Shown here: positions 15,763 to 23,654 of the stretch, in pieces | Position numbering within the stretch: position 1 is the first letter of the stretch | Layout: every line of letters begins with the position of its first letter | Assembly (NCBI GenBank): GCA_018652685.1 | Contig: JABIBQ010000020.1 | Location: forward strand, 1-36,913 | Direction: 5' to 3' | Source of the DNA: Candidatus Bathyarchaeota archaeon | GTDB lineage: Archaea > Thermoproteota > Bathyarchaeia > TCS64 | Length of the DNA stretch: 36,913 bases | The notes under the pieces: generated by a model | The model's input: the letters and a program-made list of their open reading frames with translations, nothing else | Told to the model about the DNA's origin: nothing | Database searches by the model: none | Made by a program: the position numbers and the translations under genes

Positions 15763-17214
15763 CTAGACTGGATATTCCAGCTTTCTCAGGGCCTCACACA
15801 TCACGTCGTAGTACTTGCCCTGCTCCACACCTAGCTCTTTGAGGACGTCAAGTATCTCGCTCCTCACCATGATTTCCTTCGTCACGAGGTGTTTCTCGGT
15901 GAACTCCACAACCTGGTCGTGGTACTCGGTGATTATCTCCCTGGCGATCTCAAGGGCTGCGTCCTTGATCTTCTTGACCTCCTCCTCGATCTCAACTCTG
16001 TTCTCGTCGCTGAACAGCCCCTTTGAAAGGTATGTCTCGTCCTCACCCATACTCATCTTCACCAGCGGGTTCTTCAGCGCGTATAGACTCAGTGCGCTCT
16101 TTGATGAGCCGGTGAGGTCGCCCATGCGTCCCTCCTCCTTGCTCTTCTCAAGCTCCTGGTAGACAGCAGTACTGCCCATGGCAGTGATGACGTTTGCGAA
16201 ATGATATTTGGCAGATGAAGGTGGTATGGAATCGGAGTGCTTGTGAAAGTTCCTCCCGTACGAGCCGTCCGCAGACGGGGTGATTGTGACAAGAATGGGC
16301 TCAAGGCCCACCGCGTACGCTGGCAGTGTGTGTCCGCCGAATTCGTGATAAGCCACGTTAGTCTTCTTCTCTGGGGTCAACGATGTATCTGACGGCGGCC
16401 CCTGAAGGTACCGGATGATCTGGCGCACCAGCATCTTGTTAGTGAGCTCTCCGTTGATGTCGGCCTTGTAGCTAGCTTTTGAGACGATCTCCTCGATCTT
16501 CCCCGAGACTACACCCTCCATTAGGAATGACAGGGTCTCTACATCGATTGTACTTGGGTCATGCTCGAACTTTTCTAGGTAGTAGTTAAACAGCGCCTTC
16601 CTACTCTCGTCCTCTGGGCTGGGGAACCGCAGGTGCCGTGAGAACCGACGCGCGATCTGCCTGTCGATGTGCCAGATCACAGTGGCCGATGTGACTATTA
16701 TGTGGACGGGATTGGCGTAGTACTGAAGGCCGTCCAGCTGTCTCCTGAACTCGGACAGCATTGGCCGGGTCTGCTGATGATTGTTATCGTACTCTCCTCC
16801 CCTGTGCCTTGAGCCAAGCAGTTGCCTGGCGTCGTCGTACACAATGAGCAACGGCTTCTTCTCGGCCATCTTCCTGCACGAGTCGAAGAACTCTCGAATG
16901 TCTTTGGGGTCGATGACCGCCTTCTCGTGCATCAGGCTGCCGTCCACCGGGTAGTAGCCCTTCTTCTTGGCCTCGTTGACGACACAATGCAGGGCATGGG
17001 TCTTGCCTGCCCCGGTCCTGCCCAGGAATAGGGAGCCGCTCTCTGAGGATATCAGCATGCGCTTGATCTCGTCCTTGCCCTCCGCCGTTATTTTTGACAG
17101 GTATTCAAGGTACTCTACGATTTCGCGCAGCTCGTCTTGTATTAGTGGGAAACCGATGAAATCATCGGAAAGGGATATGTCCCTTGGGTTGAAAGGCTTA
17201 AGCTTCACAGCCAC
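15763..17214 (-). CDS. Soluble AAA+ ATPase fused to FtsH-like M41 peptidase domain, HEFGGH zinc motif
   Basis: A 483-residue protein joining an AAA+ domain to a peptidase M41 domain, the order found in FtsH but without FtsH's N-terminal membrane helices. Walker A is GRTGAGKT (65-72) and Walker B is LLIVYDD (122-128, Asp-Asp instead of Asp-Glu). A second-region-of-homology segment holds Arg residues at 185-193, and FtsH's usual aromatic pore loop is not recognisable. From about residue 286 it follows M41: VAYHEFGGH, ITPSADGSYGRNF, and Asp366 at the third-ligand position. The zinc motif has one extra residue: HEFGGH (290-295, bases 16330-16347) instead of HExxH. DPP III (family M49) uses the similar HELLGH, so activity is possible. 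It starts with GTG; a TATA-like element is at 17229. Confidence 0.85.
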   Translation of the reverse strand: MAVKLKPFNPRDISLSDDFIGFPLIQDELREIVEYLEYLSKITAEGKDEIKRMLISSESGSLFLGRTGAGKTHALHCVVNEAKKKGYYPVDGSLMHEKAVIDPKDIREFFDSCRKMAEKKPLLIVYDDARQLLGSRHRGGEYDNNHQQTRPMLSEFRRQLDGLQYYANPVHIIVTSATVIWHIDRQIARRFSRHLRFPSPEDESRKALFNYYLEKFEHDPSTIDVETLSFLMEGVVSGKIEEIVSKASYKADINGELTNKMLVRQIIRYLQGPPSDTSLTPEKKTNVAYHEFGGHTLPAYAVGLEPILVTITPSADGSYGRNFHKHSDSIPPSSAKYHFANVITAMGSTAVYQELEKSKEEGRMGDLTGSSKSALSLYALKNPLVKMSMGEDETYLSKGLFSDENRVEIEEEVKKIKDAALEIAREIITEYHDQVVEFTEKHLVTKEIMVRSEILDVLKELGVEQGKYYDVMCEALRKLEYPV

Positions 17215-17228
17215 ATGAGTGAGAACCG

Positions 17229-17241
17229 CAGATAAAAAACC
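17229..17241 (-). promoter_or_regulatory. TATA-like element before the AAA+/M41 gene
   Basis: The minus strand reads GGTTTTTTATCTG about 21 bases before the GTG start. It is somewhat close for a leaderless start but is the only candidate in the 88-base gap behind the M20 gene. Confidence 0.35.
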
Positions 17242-17302
17242 AACCCTATCTTGAAACGATCAGGATGAGTGTGTGTGGAAGAAAGAAGAAAATGGATTTT
17301 GG

Positions 17303-18739
17303 TCATCCTTGAAGAGACTTGGCCATCTCCCTTGCCTTCTCTAGAGGTGGCTCAACGGAGGGGTCTTTATCGTACTCTCTTCCCATCAACCGTGTCTCAA
17401 GCTCCTTCTTAGCTTCAACAACGCGGTCGGGGTTCGTGAACAGGTCTAATGCAGCACCAGCCATCGTCTTAGCGGCGAATATCAGGCTCTTGTGACCGAT
17501 GCCCGTGCCGCTGCACGCGACAAACTGCCAGCTATGCCCGGGTGCCCCATTGACGTTGCAGGCTGTCCCGAACTCCATGGTAGGTGTGATCCAACTCACG
17601 TCGCTGACGTCGGTACTGCCCGCGCTGTGAGTGCCATCGTCCCACGGGTCAAGGATATCAGTGATGATATCCTCATCAACGTATTTCTGCCAGTTTGGAA
17701 CCTTGTTTTTCCTCAAACTAGAGATCCGGTTTTCCTTGGGGAAACTAGTTGCGATCTCAGCAGCGAACTCCAACTCATCCTTAGTGTACACAGGCGCTCC
17801 AACCTTCCGCATATTCGAGGTCACTATCTCGCTAAGCACCTTGCTAGGTATTTTATGGACCCCACCCGCGGACATCTCCGCTACTAGCTTAGTGTCCGTC
17901 ATCAATGCCGCGCCTTCTGCGATCTTCATGACTCTCTGTTTGATAGGCTCCAGCATGTCCCGCTCAGGTGCCCTGATATAGTACCAGCTATTGGCATAGT
18001 CAGGGACCACGTTTGGCTGCCCTCCACCAGATTCAATGACATAGTGAATTCTAGCCTCGGGTATTATGTGCTCCCTGAGGTAGTTGACCCCAACGTTCAT
18101 CAACTCAACGGCGTCTAATGCGCTTCTCCCAGCCTCTGGGTTCCCCGCCGCATGGCTTGACTGCCCATGATAGTGGAACCTGGCACCGCTGATTGTGTTG
18201 CTGCTCTTCAGACTGGCAATGTTCATGCTGCTTGGGTGGTGGCTTAACGCGGCGTCAACATCGTCGAAAAGCCCCTTGTGTACAAAGTACCTTTTACCGC
18301 TGTAGTTTTCCTCTGCTGGAGTACCGTAGAACCTGATGGTCCCCTCGATGCCCTCTTGCTCCATGGCATAACCTACAGCGATAGCCGCGGCCAATGCCGT
18401 GGTCCCGTGGATGTTATGGCCACATCCATGGCCCATACCTCCCGCGACCATCGGGTCCTTCCTTGGCACGGGATTGTTGCTGATCTTGGGTAGAGCGTCG
18501 TATTCTCCCATAGTCGCTATGATTGGCTTGCCTTTCCCCTTCTCTGCTAGAATAGCGGTGGGCATTCCCGCCACCCCGTGCTGTACCTTGAACCCGTGTT
18601 TCTTCAAGGTCTCAGCGAGCAGTGCGCTTGATTTGTCCTCGCAGAGACCGTACTCCGCGAACCCCCATATCTTGTCGCTGATCGAGATCAACTGATCTCG
18701 GTTGTCCTCAATCCACTTCCACGATATTTCCTTGACCAT
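17303..18739 (-). CDS. M20 family metallo-amidohydrolase, AbgB-like
   Basis: A 478-residue M20D peptidase-family protein. The catalytic domain contains GHGCGHNIHGTTA (Cys/His metal site), YGTPAEEN with the catalytic Glu pair and LSHHPSS. The inserted dimerisation/lid domain carries a conserved His in YHGQSSHAAGNP, and a C-terminal catalytic half follows with a late GHSWQF His. The wording is closest to AbgB-type aminobenzoyl-glutamate hydrolases, which cut amide bonds of N-acylated amino acids in the cytosol. The metal-site Asp that follows GCGH in many members is Asn here, as in AbgB relatives. ATG 18739 lies about 30 bases from a GTTAAATAG TATA-like box. It is divergent from the creatininase-family gene; both hydrolyse C-N bonds, so a shared role is plausible. 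Confidence 0.88.
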   Translation of the reverse strand: MVKEISWKWIEDNRDQLISISDKIWGFAEYGLCEDKSSALLAETLKKHGFKVQHGVAGMPTAILAEKGKGKPIIATMGEYDALPKISNNPVPRKDPMVAGGMGHGCGHNIHGTTALAAAIAVGYAMEQEGIEGTIRFYGTPAEENYSGKRYFVHKGLFDDVDAALSHHPSSMNIASLKSSNTISGARFHYHGQSSHAAGNPEAGRSALDAVELMNVGVNYLREHIIPEARIHYVIESGGGQPNVVPDYANSWYYIRAPERDMLEPIKQRVMKIAEGAALMTDTKLVAEMSAGGVHKIPSKVLSEIVTSNMRKVGAPVYTKDELEFAAEIATSFPKENRISSLRKNKVPNWQKYVDEDIITDILDPWDDGTHSAGSTDVSDVSWITPTMEFGTACNVNGAPGHSWQFVACSGTGIGHKSLIFAAKTMAGAALDLFTNPDRVVEAKKELETRLMGREYDKDPSVEPPLEKAREMAKSLQG

Positions 18740-18822
18740 TGTTACTCAGTATGAAAACTAATGTTTTTACTATTTAACACACATGCGCAAAGTCAATATC
18801 AGGAAAAACCATTGATAGCCAC

Positions 18823-19566
18823 ATGAGCGAAGAAGTATTGTACGAGAGGCTAACCCCGGAGGTACTTGAAGACAGAAGAAAAAGGACTCCAATCGCGTAC
18901 CTGCCGCTGGGCACACTTGAGTGGCACGGACCCCACCTCCCCCTGGGAAGCGACCACCTCCAGAGCCAGGGATTCTTTATCAAGCTGGCCCAGAGGGTTG
19001 GTGGAGTCGTTCTTCCGCCCCTGTTCCTGGGCCCCGATATCAGAGAGGATATCGATGACAACGAGTACTATGGAATGGATACCCTGCAGAAGGCTTCTCC
19101 CCAGCCGATGCGGCTCAAGGGAAGCGCCTACTGGGTCCCTGACAAACTCTTCGCCAAGATCATCGACGCGGTGCTCAAGCAGGTGCGCAGGGCAGGGTTC
19201 AGGATCGTGGTCGCCCACGGCCACGGACCGTCCAACGATTACATCATTGACAACAAACCGGAGCTTGAGCAGAGACACGGGTTAATTATCTTCACTGTCT
19301 GGCGGGGCAAGGAGGAAAGGGACCCGCCGACAGAATTTCAGCACGACCACGCCGCGGCAAACGAGACATCCATCATGATGAGCCTCCATCCGTCACTGGT
19401 CCATATGGATCAGCTTCCGGAGAACATGCAGGAGAAACCCCTTGCCTTGATAGGAGATGATCCTCGGACACACGCATCAACGGAACATGGGGATAATATC
19501 GTCAATATCCACCTTGACAGGATGGAATCAATACTGCAAGAGGAACTAGCCAGATTATACCCCTGA
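18823..19566 (+). CDS. Creatininase family metal-dependent hydrolase
   Basis: A 247-residue protein of the creatininase family (PF02633). YLPLGTLEWHGPHLPLGSDH supplies the Glu, His and Asp metal ligands. VAHGHGPSND occupies the usual NGHGGN loop, and HDHAAANETSIM supplies the late His/Glu. The family includes creatinine amidohydrolase, the archaeal FAPy deformylase ArfB of riboflavin and F420 synthesis and mycofactocin MftE, all hydrolysing a C-N bond in the cytosol with two metals. This sequence is too general to choose among them; no flavin or mycofactocin genes are beside it. The ATG start has a TATA-like CAATATCAG about 26 bases upstream, so the mRNA may be leaderless. Confidence 0.85.
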   Translation: MSEEVLYERLTPEVLEDRRKRTPIAYLPLGTLEWHGPHLPLGSDHLQSQGFFIKLAQRVGGVVLPPLFLGPDIREDIDDNEYYGMDTLQKASPQPMRLKGSAYWVPDKLFAKIIDAVLKQVRRAGFRIVVAHGHGPSNDYIIDNKPELEQRHGLIIFTVWRGKEERDPPTEFQHDHAAANETSIMMSLHPSLVHMDQLPENMQEKPLALIGDDPRTHASTEHGDNIVNIHLDRMESILQEELARLYP

Positions 19567-19606
19567 ATAGAAGATATTACGGACTAAATCTTTGCACCAA
19601 CAGATC

Positions 19607-21160
19607 TTATTCCTTGGCGTAAACTATCTCGCCACCAATTATCGTCATCTCAACCCGGATATCTTTGATTTGTTCGGGTTCTACAGTCAACGGGTTTTCG
19701 GTCAGGATTGCGAGGTCAGCCAGCTTACCTACTTCCAGCGTGCCTTTGTGGTCCTCCTCGAAACTGGCATACGCACCGTTCACCGTGTGAATCTTGAGGG
19801 ATTCGAGAACTGAAACACTTTCATCTTTATCTATAATTGAGCCATTCTTTGTCCTCCGGATAACTGCGAAAGCCATCCCCAGCAAAGGGGTCGAGTAAGC
19901 CAGCGGTGGTCTAGCCCTCCTTTTTATCGGTACGGTAGGCGAGTCGGAGCCACCGGATACGTTGATTCCCGCCGAGATCATCGAGTTGTAGGCGACCTTC
20001 ATGACATCCTGCGGGTACTTTGGTTCAAGTTTGTACACAATCTCTGGTTGGGCGGCCACAACGAGTCCGATTTTTCTCGCCCGTTCAAGGATATCTTCAT
20101 CGATATTGTCGGCATGTTCTATCCTGTGCCGGTGGTTGTGTCTAGGTGTATCTTCCAGTACCTCCTCCAGGGCTTCAATGGCGTTTCGCGTCTCGTTTAT
20201 GTTCGTCGCGTGTATCGAGAGTTGGAGCCCGGCTTGATGTGACTCCTTCACCCTCGCCCTAAACTCACGTACGGACATCCTGTCATCGGCGAACAACTTG
20301 ACCATGCCCAACTTGAGCAGGTCTTGAATTGGCTCGGTTCCGATCCCTTCTTGGATATAGCGTTCGAGGGGGATGTCCCTGTTCCTGTCGCACCCGAGGT
20401 AGAGCCTGAGCGGGGTCCTGCCACCTCGCACAGCGTTCATGAAGGCGCGGAGGGCGTTTGGTGGGAGCTGGGGGTCATGGATTGAAGTGATCCCGGACTC
20501 CAGGACCTTCTTACTTGCTATCTCGATGGAGTGTTCCAGTTCGGATTCCGGTAGATCAGGGTCAACAGGGTCGAGGGTGGGTACGTTGGCCACTTGATAA
20601 AGTAGTTTCTCGTCTTCTACCCTGATTACCCCGGTGGGTTCGCCCGAGTTGCGAAAAGTATCCATTGTCACGCCCTTTCTAGGGTGCATGTCCACTTTCG
20701 CCATGGATTTGCTGTTTACTATGCACGTCAGGTAGTCCAGGCTCTCCAGGTACACGGGGTTTTCAGGTGAAACCGAGTCCAGTTCCATGATATCAGGCAG
20801 TTCATCCATATGGGTTTCATCGAACCCGTACCCCTTGACCCAGTTTCCCGAGGGAGTATCACGGATTGCTGCTTCCAACCGGGATAGCAGTGACTCCTTG
20901 GTGGTTATTCCACACAGGTCAATGACCTGCATGTCCAAACCCAGGCTGATGAGGTGGATGTGGCTGTCAATGAAGCCCGGGACAGCGGTTTTTCCATGGA
21001 GATCGATGACTTTTGTTTCCTCACCCTGATGTGGTTTGATATCATCGTTTGACCCGACCTGGATAATCTTCCCGTCCTTGACGGCCAAGGCGGAGGCGGT
21101 TGGCGCTTTTTCGTTTAAAGTTAAGAAATTCCCGTTGTATAATATCATGTCAGCCTGCAT
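19607..21160 (-). CDS. YtcJ-like amidohydrolase, divergent paralogue
   Basis: A 517-residue Amidohydro_3 protein, second of its kind in the window. It has the HxH site in FIDSHIHL (residues 67-69), RIEHADNID for the second His, and GGSDSPTVP with the catalytic Asp. The segment that is HAIGDRA in the paralogue at 1807 reads HATNINETR here (His about residue 317), losing the Gly-Asp pair while keeping the His ligand. This suggests a changed substrate pocket. It begins 17 bases after the stop of a VOC gene on the same strand and is probably co-transcribed with it. It is a cytosolic hydrolase; the substrate is unknown. Confidence 0.88.
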   Translation of the reverse strand: MQADMILYNGNFLTLNEKAPTASALAVKDGKIIQVGSNDDIKPHQGEETKVIDLHGKTAVPGFIDSHIHLISLGLDMQVIDLCGITTKESLLSRLEAAIRDTPSGNWVKGYGFDETHMDELPDIMELDSVSPENPVYLESLDYLTCIVNSKSMAKVDMHPRKGVTMDTFRNSGEPTGVIRVEDEKLLYQVANVPTLDPVDPDLPESELEHSIEIASKKVLESGITSIHDPQLPPNALRAFMNAVRGGRTPLRLYLGCDRNRDIPLERYIQEGIGTEPIQDLLKLGMVKLFADDRMSVREFRARVKESHQAGLQLSIHATNINETRNAIEALEEVLEDTPRHNHRHRIEHADNIDEDILERARKIGLVVAAQPEIVYKLEPKYPQDVMKVAYNSMISAGINVSGGSDSPTVPIKRRARPPLAYSTPLLGMAFAVIRRTKNGSIIDKDESVSVLESLKIHTVNGAYASFEEDHKGTLEVGKLADLAILTENPLTVEPEQIKDIRVEMTIIGGEIVYAKE

Positions 21161-21177
21161 TCTAGTTCAAACTCCGG

Positions 21178-21585
21178 TCATCGTTCTATCAAGGACCCTT
21201 CCTTGACGTATTTGTCACGTTCGTCAGGGAACGTGTTAAAGTATATTAAGTTCCCATCGGGGTCAATAATCTCGGCGCTCCACGAGCCGTCGTGTTCAAT
21301 GTGCGCCTGTTTTGAGAAGGTACGGCCCGCATCAACCCCTTCCCTGTAGATGGATTCGATGTCCCCCCCTCGAAAATTTAGGAGGTTGTTATCGATGTGC
21401 CCTTGGAAGAGGCAGAGAACCATGTTGTTGTGCTGGAGTACTGCCCAGTTGTCCTCTCGGTGGTCACCAATTATCCTGAAATTGAGTTTAAGATAGAAAT
21501 CCATTGATTGGGTGAGGTTTTCTACATCAAGACAATGGTGGTACTCGCCGAGATCCAAACCTTTCCTTTCAAATGGCACGGTCAC
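21178..21585 (-). CDS. VOC family protein
   Basis: A 135-residue vicinal oxygen chelate protein: YHHCLDVENLTQSMDFYLKLNF opens the first beta-alpha-beta unit as a CLDV-type glyoxalase-like start, and AEIIDPDGNLIYFNTF closes the second. Lengths and strand order fit a single VOC domain of bleomycin-resistance or glyoxalase-like type acting in the cytosol. The GTG at 21585 is the longest start; a GTG two codons later is possible. A TATA box lies 80 bases upstream and a 20-codon frame (21569-21631) overlaps the start out of frame. It is first gene of a likely operon with the amidohydrolase. The pairing hints that its ligand is related to that enzyme's substrate. Confidence 0.8.
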   Translation of the reverse strand: MTVPFERKGLDLGEYHHCLDVENLTQSMDFYLKLNFRIIGDHREDNWAVLQHNNMVLCLFQGHIDNNLLNFRGGDIESIYREGVDAGRTFSKQAHIEHDGSWSAEIIDPDGNLIYFNTFPDERDKYVKEGSLIER

Positions 21586-21649
21586 TATATCGAAATGATA
21601 GGTAATCTATCTTTCCAAAGCTTTTTGACATGAGTGAGAAGGTCAATTT

Positions 21650-21671
21650 GATATAAAAGTGGATAAAATAG
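21650..21671 (-). promoter_or_regulatory. TATA boxes for the VOC-amidohydrolase operon
   Basis: The minus strand has ATTTTATCCAC (21659-21669) followed at once by CTTTTATATC (21650-21659). The first predicts transcription starting near 21638, just ahead of a small out-of-frame ATG frame, and a leader of about 50 bases before the VOC start. Confidence 0.4.
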
Positions 21672-21761
21672 AATGGACTCGATCTTTGCTAAACGCGTGG
21701 AACATTCTAGGAAAAGAGATATTATAACATGGTTTACCTGAAACTAGAGGAAGGGATGTAG

Positions 21762-22472
21762 ATGGTAGTTCATGTTTCAGAGAAAGACCCACGATTGGAA
21801 GTGGATAATATCACGTACCCCGGAGAGACAGGGGAGATCATGGCACACTTTGCCAAGCCAAAAGGGGATGAAAAGTATCCCGGTGTAATTATTATCCATG
21901 AAAACAGAGGGCTGAACCCACATACAGAGGAAGTGGCAAGGCGTGTGGCACTGAAGGGGTTCCTGGCAATCGCCCCAAACGCACTGTCTCCGGTGGGAGG
22001 TACACCTGAGGATTCCGATGAAGCGAGGACATTGATGGGGGGACTCGATGGCGCGGACACAGTTAGCAACTTTGTGGCCGCTGCAATTTACCTGAAGACG
22101 CACCCCCGGTCCACGGGAAAGGTGGGGGTCACCGGTTTCTGCTGGGGTGGAGGGATGACAAATCAGGTTGCGGTCAACTCCTCGGACGTGCAGGCTGCGG
22201 TTCCGTTCTACGGCAGGCAGCCCGCAGTTGAGGATGTTCCTAAGATCAAGGCATCAATTCTAGCTCAATATGCTGGGGATGATGAGAGGATAAACGCGGG
22301 TATCCCCGGTTACGAGGCTGCGTTAAAGGAGTCAGGTGTTGAGTACGAGGTTCACATGTATGAGGGGGCTAGGCATGCGTTCTTCAACGACACCAGCGAA
22401 CGGTACCACGAGGAAGCTGCAAAGCTGGCATGGAAGAGGACTATTGCATTCTTCAACACAAAACTGAAGTAG
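21762..22472 (+). CDS. Dienelactone hydrolase family alpha/beta hydrolase
   Basis: A 236-residue cytosolic alpha/beta hydrolase of the dienelactone hydrolase family (PF01738). The conserved Glu lies in IIIHENRGL, the nucleophile Cys in VTGFCWGGG, the Asp in AQYAGDDERI and the His in YEGARHAFFND, making a complete Cys-Asp-His triad. It hydrolyses lactone or ester bonds; characterised family members open dienelactones from aromatic degradation, but many members have other substrates. ATG 21762 follows GAGGAAGGGATG, a strong ribosome-binding region, and GATATTATAAC at about 21718 is a TATA candidate. Its end lies four bases from the converging sulfatase-maturase gene. Confidence 0.9.
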   Translation: MVVHVSEKDPRLEVDNITYPGETGEIMAHFAKPKGDEKYPGVIIIHENRGLNPHTEEVARRVALKGFLAIAPNALSPVGGTPEDSDEARTLMGGLDGADTVSNFVAAAIYLKTHPRSTGKVGVTGFCWGGGMTNQVAVNSSDVQAAVPFYGRQPAVEDVPKIKASILAQYAGDDERINAGIPGYEAALKESGVEYEVHMYEGARHAFFNDTSERYHEEAAKLAWKRTIAFFNTKLK

Positions 22473-22476
22473 CCCT

Positions 22477-23607
22477 CTATTCTAGTTCCTGACTGCCCCA
22501 TTGGGTGGCAACCTCTTTGATAAAAGGCTGGCAATGCGTGAAGAAGCGTTTGTAACCCGAACACAGGTAGTTGAGTCCGGGTTCCCCATCGGGGGTGTCT
22601 ATGAAGCGGTTCTTCGGGCACTCACCGTTACACATTTCCCTGACCTCGCAATCTCGGCAATATCGGGGTAATGTTGATAGTTTCGCGTCCCCGAATGCCC
22701 TCTGCTCAGGACTCCCCAACAGCTCCACCAAAGAGTCCTCCTTTAGATTCCCTACGAGATGCTCAAGATCCACGAAATGGTCGCAGGAGTATAAGTCCCC
22801 GTTATGTTCTAGCACAGGGATATCTCCACAAGTGGGTCTGAAGATGCAGAGCGAGTGCTCCTGGTTGAATGCCGTCCTGAGGGTTTCCTCGAATATCTGC
22901 ACCTTGACCTCTCCAATATCCTTGGCCACCCATTCATCGAATACGGTGCAGAGGAATTGGCCCCAAGCCTCGGAGGAGACACTGAGATCAGAGCCGGGTT
23001 GCGGGTCTACGCACGGGAGGAACGTGATGTACCGGACGTTTATCTGTTTTAAGAAACGGTATACGGCGAGGGGGTGCTTGACGTTATATGCGTTCACCAC
23101 ACAGAGGATGTCCGTGTAGACCCCGTGCTCCTGGAGGAGACCGTAACCCCTCATGGTCTGCTCAAATGTGGGTCTATGATCCTTTGTTACCCTGAACTGG
23201 TCGTGCATTTCCCTAGGGCCGTCGAGGCTGAGCCCAACTGCGAAGCCTTCCTTGGCGAAGAATCTGCACCAGTCATCGTCCAAGAGCGTTCCGTTTGTCT
23301 GGATACCGTTGATTATCCTCTTATTTGGTGGCTGATGCCTCCTCTGTAGCTCCACTATTCTGCGAAAATACTCGAGCCCGAGGAGGGTTGGCTCACCGCC
23401 GTGCCATGAAAATGTGATGATTTGGTCTGGGGAAGCCTCGATATGCTGCGCGATGTACTCTTCTAGGAGGTTCCCCTGCATCTGGAATGCCTCACCCTCT
23501 GGGTAGAGATGTTCCTTGTCCAGATAGTAGCAGTATCGGCAACCCAGGTTGCAGAGGGAGCCAATGGGTTTGATGAAGACCTGGAATCCTTGAGGAACGG
23601 TAGCCAT
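22477..23607 (-). CDS. Anaerobic sulfatase-maturase, radical SAM/SPASM protein
   Basis: A 376-residue radical SAM enzyme. CNLGCRYC (Cys 19, 23, 26) binds the SAM-cleaving 4Fe-4S cluster; FSWHGGEPTLLG and IQTNGTLLDDDW follow as in the family. The C-terminal SPASM part has cysteines in IFRPTCGD, YSCDHF, YCRDCEVREMCNGECP and LCSGYKRFF for two auxiliary clusters. This is the layout and length of anSME/AslB proteins, which oxidise an active-site Cys or Ser of sulfatases to formylglycine without oxygen. The only sulfatase-fold protein in the window has Thr there, so its client must be elsewhere. Such an enzyme indicates anaerobic life. Peptide-modifying SPASM relatives are the alternative. It follows the M23-like gene by 47 bases and could share its transcript. 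Confidence 0.87.
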   Translation of the reverse strand: MATVPQGFQVFIKPIGSLCNLGCRYCYYLDKEHLYPEGEAFQMQGNLLEEYIAQHIEASPDQIITFSWHGGEPTLLGLEYFRRIVELQRRHQPPNKRIINGIQTNGTLLDDDWCRFFAKEGFAVGLSLDGPREMHDQFRVTKDHRPTFEQTMRGYGLLQEHGVYTDILCVVNAYNVKHPLAVYRFLKQINVRYITFLPCVDPQPGSDLSVSSEAWGQFLCTVFDEWVAKDIGEVKVQIFEETLRTAFNQEHSLCIFRPTCGDIPVLEHNGDLYSCDHFVDLEHLVGNLKEDSLVELLGSPEQRAFGDAKLSTLPRYCRDCEVREMCNGECPKNRFIDTPDGEPGLNYLCSGYKRFFTHCQPFIKEVATQWGSQELE

Positions 23608-23654
23608 TTCATAACCCTAGGCTCATGTTTTTGATTAAATTATGTATTTTGTTT

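Noticed and set aside
15696-15840. 48-codon frame starting MCFFDAFLRPEIPIRLVWKS after a TTTATCCAC element
   Set aside because: Its second half is antisense to the 3' end of the AAA+/M41 gene and turns Ser/Pro/Arg-rich, the mark of a shadow frame.
16784-17218. Arg-rich frames opposite and across the AAA+ gene
   Set aside because: They overlap the AAA+ coding sequence, have skewed composition and no promoter; they are shadows of a high-G+C gene.
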